Assembly (NCBI RefSeq): GCF_964340395.1
Contig: NC_135552.1
Location: forward strand, 19,804,181-19,868,180
Source of the DNA: Glandiceps talaboti
Lineage: Eukaryota; Hemichordata; Enteropneusta; Spengelidae
Length of the DNA stretch: 64,000 bases
Reading direction: 5' to 3'
The notes beneath the pieces were generated by a model, which was not told the origin of the DNA, made no database searches, and worked only from the letters and a program-made list of their open reading frames with translations. Positions within the stretch are counted from its first letter, which is position 1. Each line of letters starts with the position of its first letter. Shown in pieces: positions 61,818-64,000 of this stretch. The position numbers and the translations under genes were made by a program.

Positions 61818-61864
61818 AGTCGCCTGATGGTCGCTCAGGAAGCGTGAAACGCCGAGTAACGACT
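61818..61864 (+). ncRNA. Degenerate hammerhead-ribozyme-like motif
   Basis: In order: AGTCG (61818-61822), CTGATG (61824-61829), stem II CGCT/AGCG (61832-61835 with 61841-61844), GAAAC (61846-61850), a 2-bp stem III closed around GCCGA, GTA (61856-61858), and CGACT (61860-61864) complementary to the opening AGTCG. This is the type I hammerhead order with the very short stem III known from Penelope-like elements and retrozymes. The core A9 is G and the first stem I pair is C/A, so activity is doubtful. The segment is absent from the original copy. Confidence 0.55.
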
Positions 61865-61885
61865 TACAACATCTTTATTCCTTAG

Positions 61886-61888
<3 letters not shown>

Positions 61889-61954
<66 letters not shown>
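61889..61954. repeat. (TA)n microsatellite
   Basis: TA run starting 25 bases after the hammerhead-like motif. The two may have arrived together or the element may have inserted at a TA tract. Confidence 0.95.
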
Positions 61955-61956
<2 letters not shown>

Positions 61957-62062
61957 TTTACTAGCATCGTCTACACGCGCATAGGATTAAAACATTAACA
62001 TATTGCAACCTCTATCCTACCAGGTCCCCGATTATACAATTGGATTGAGTGATGGACAATCA

Positions 62063-62063
62063 T

Positions 62064-62116
<53 letters not shown>

Positions 62117-62217
62117 CTGTGTGTATGTATGTATGTATGTATGTATGTATGTATGTATGTATGTATGTATGTATGTATGTATGTATGTATGTATGTATGT
62201 GTGTGTGTATGTGTATA
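62063..62217. repeat. Compound (TA)n/(TG)n/(TATG)n
   Basis: Three successive blocks without gaps, in the decayed part of the duplicate. Confidence 0.95.
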
Positions 62218-62329
62218 TATTAGCAACTGTTTCAGTTAGATTTTAATGGACAGGTTTTCCTTCTAATGTGACCATCCCATTTCGTTTAGAGTGACGAATA
62301 GCTGTGTTATAAATTGTACATTGTGAGGC

Positions 62330-63584
62330 CATGTTACCATTTAAGTAATATTCTGTACCACAGTCCAAATCACGACTAGTGTTAGTCTACAAGATGCAAG
62401 TCCACAAGTCACCCAGAATCTATTACTGGTACAAATCTGACTGAATTTTATACGGTAATTGATTTGAATTGAATTGAATTAAAATGAACTTCATTTTGAC
62501 AGACAGTTTTTAAAAAGTACATTCTTTTAATGTACCAATAGAAATATAGGTATATTTCAATATTAAACGCAAGAATAATATACAATATACCACTAAAGTT
62601 ACTGAGTTTGTTCTTTCAAATTATGTTTCAATATGAAATGTTGGGTATTTAGTTGAAGCGCCAGAGGGCCACAGTTCTATCAATAACAAGTATCTATGTT
62701 ATTGTGTATCTTAATCCAAGGATCTATTAATATAGCTATTGAATATAGAAGTTAAATCATAACTCTGCGTAGGGGTTGTCAGTCACAGCGTAATATTTTT
62801 ACATTTTGATTACTGTATTTTTGTCATATAAAATCTTTGTCATGTCCTGTAATGTAATTTATAATGTAATGCAACAGTAATGTTTCGATCAGAAATAATG
62901 ATTAAAAATAATCATACTTATGATACCTTCAATTGTAATTTCACGATTTCATATTTACATATACCAGAGAGACATGTGGGTATGCATGTCTACCGTTGGT
63001 GCCTACCATGTTCTACAAAAGTAGCCTATTGCAAACATGACTACAGTTGAGTTTGATGCAGTTTCCAGCGATGGGTCTGTTTTACCAAACACTTTCCTAA
63101 ATGTCACTATACGCATAAGGATTTAATTTTGTTCTAGTGTGAAAGAGAAATTCTCACTGGCAGGAGATGTCTTGGATCGTTAAAAGATCATGTAGAACAG
63201 TGATTCTATAACACATGTACACAGTGTGTGCTACAGCTGTTGATATGTTTGCACTATAGTACATGTAGGTATTTATTAGCAAAGTTTATTCGTCATAAAA
63301 AATGTCGAATTCTTAAATACGATTTTATGTTCCCATTCTACCCAACACGTGCGTATTTCAACCTAACAGATGCTGGAGGGATTATGGTACATGTAAATGT
63401 CAGACAAATTTTTGTAGTAGCTTATGGTCGTTTTCATTACTTGTTTATAAACTATGCTATGGATTACAGCTCCACAATAACTATTTTGATATTATGGGAA
63501 ATCTGTGAGCAGAAGTCATAGAAAGAGTCATACTTAACTTTGGAGTGTATAAGAGTGTGTTGTAACTGGTAACTAGAGAGCTAC
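62330..63584. other. Continuation of the duplicate: copy of the 3' flank of the MAM/LDLa gene
   Basis: 62340-62990 follows 47335-48560 (ACTAGTGTTAGTCTACAAGA, GATTTGAATTGAATTGAATT, GATTAAAAATAATCA) with deletions, including the (TATG)n block. About 555 bp at 62996-63550 has no partner in the original and looks like an insertion in the copy. Matching resumes at GTGTGTTGTAACTGGTAA (48569 and 63555). No gene recognised. Confidence 0.7.
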
Positions 63585-63636
63585 ACATACACACATACAT
63601 ACATACATACATACATACATACATACATACATACAT

Positions 63637-63683
<47 letters not shown>

Positions 63684-63711
63684 TACGTACGTACGTACGT
63701 ACATACATACA

Positions 63712-63743
<32 letters not shown>

Positions 63744-64000
63744 CATACATACATACATACATACATACATACATACATACATACATACATACATACATAC
63801 ATACATACATACAAACACACACACACACATACATATACATACATACATACATACATACATACATACATACATACATACACACGCACGCACGCACGCACGC
63901 ACGCACGTACGTACGTACGTATATACATACATACATACATACATACATACATACATACATACATACATACATACATACATACATACATACATACATACAT
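63585..64000. repeat. Long (CATA)n microsatellite running off the window
   Basis: CATA units with CACA, CGTA and CGCA blocks (for example ACGC near 63882-63905) to the last base. Minus-strand open frames across it are low-complexity artefacts. Confidence 0.97.

Noticed and set aside
63481-64000. Cys/Met/Tyr/Val repeat frames on the minus strand
   Set aside because: Artefacts of (CATA)n; also at 1718-2049, 48000-48325 and 57018-57357.

Overview
The window looks like nuclear DNA from an invertebrate bilaterian, probably marine. It is AT-rich, has short introns with GT..AG borders, and is crowded with long microsatellites ((TA)n, (CATA)n, (TTC)n, (CT)n). It also carries tRNA-derived SINE-like pieces, LINE remnants, and genes of animal-only families. 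I cannot name the species. Every supported gene is on the plus strand.

Region 1 (1-47145) is the 3' part of one very large gene. I trace 67 exons that join in a single open frame of 10,280 nt (about 3,425 residues). They encode 18 MAM domains interleaved with 8 LDL-receptor class A (LDLa) modules, then a Thr/Pro stalk, one membrane helix and a cytoplasmic tail ending in an NPXY-type motif (IENPIY). The closest described proteins are MALRD1/DIET1 and apical endosomal glycoprotein (MAMDC4). Domain borders are phase-1 introns, as expected for shuffled modules. The introns hold most of the repeats: a 24-bp satellite of about 51 units (17123-18358), two minisatellites that start inside an exon and copy its 5' splice site (exon 22 and exon 33), a LINE 3' end, SINEs, and a 158-bp inverted-repeat element.

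Region 2 (47146-51560) is intergenic, with microsatellites and a 38-bp perfect palindrome. Region 3 (about 51569-55070) is a complete three-exon gene for a TGF-beta ligand of the myostatin/GDF8-GDF11 class. It has a TATA box, a CRE and paired CCAAT boxes upstream, a propeptide, an RTRGKR processing site and a nine-cysteine mature domain of 107 residues. The mature domain lacks the two tryptophans usual at the first finger.

Region 4 (55071-58737) is intergenic, with a 262-bp polypyrimidine tract, a broken LINE ORF1 and two CTCF-like motifs. Region 5 (58738 to the window end) is a direct duplication of the 3' end of the MAM gene (from about 42515 onward), now on the far side of the GDF8/11 gene. 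Its last MAM segment, stalk and membrane-helix exons are still open with intact splice sites, but the cytoplasmic exons, including the NPXY exon, are deleted or broken. A degenerate hammerhead-ribozyme-like motif lies in the decayed part.

The strongest leads are: (a) tandemly multiplied in-frame 5' splice sites at the end of a MAM exon; (b) the 3' duplication and its possible use as an alternative, tail-less terminus; (c) the inverted-repeat element dated by its empty site in the duplicate; (d) the hammerhead-like motif; (e) the unusual finger of the GDF8/11 ligand.
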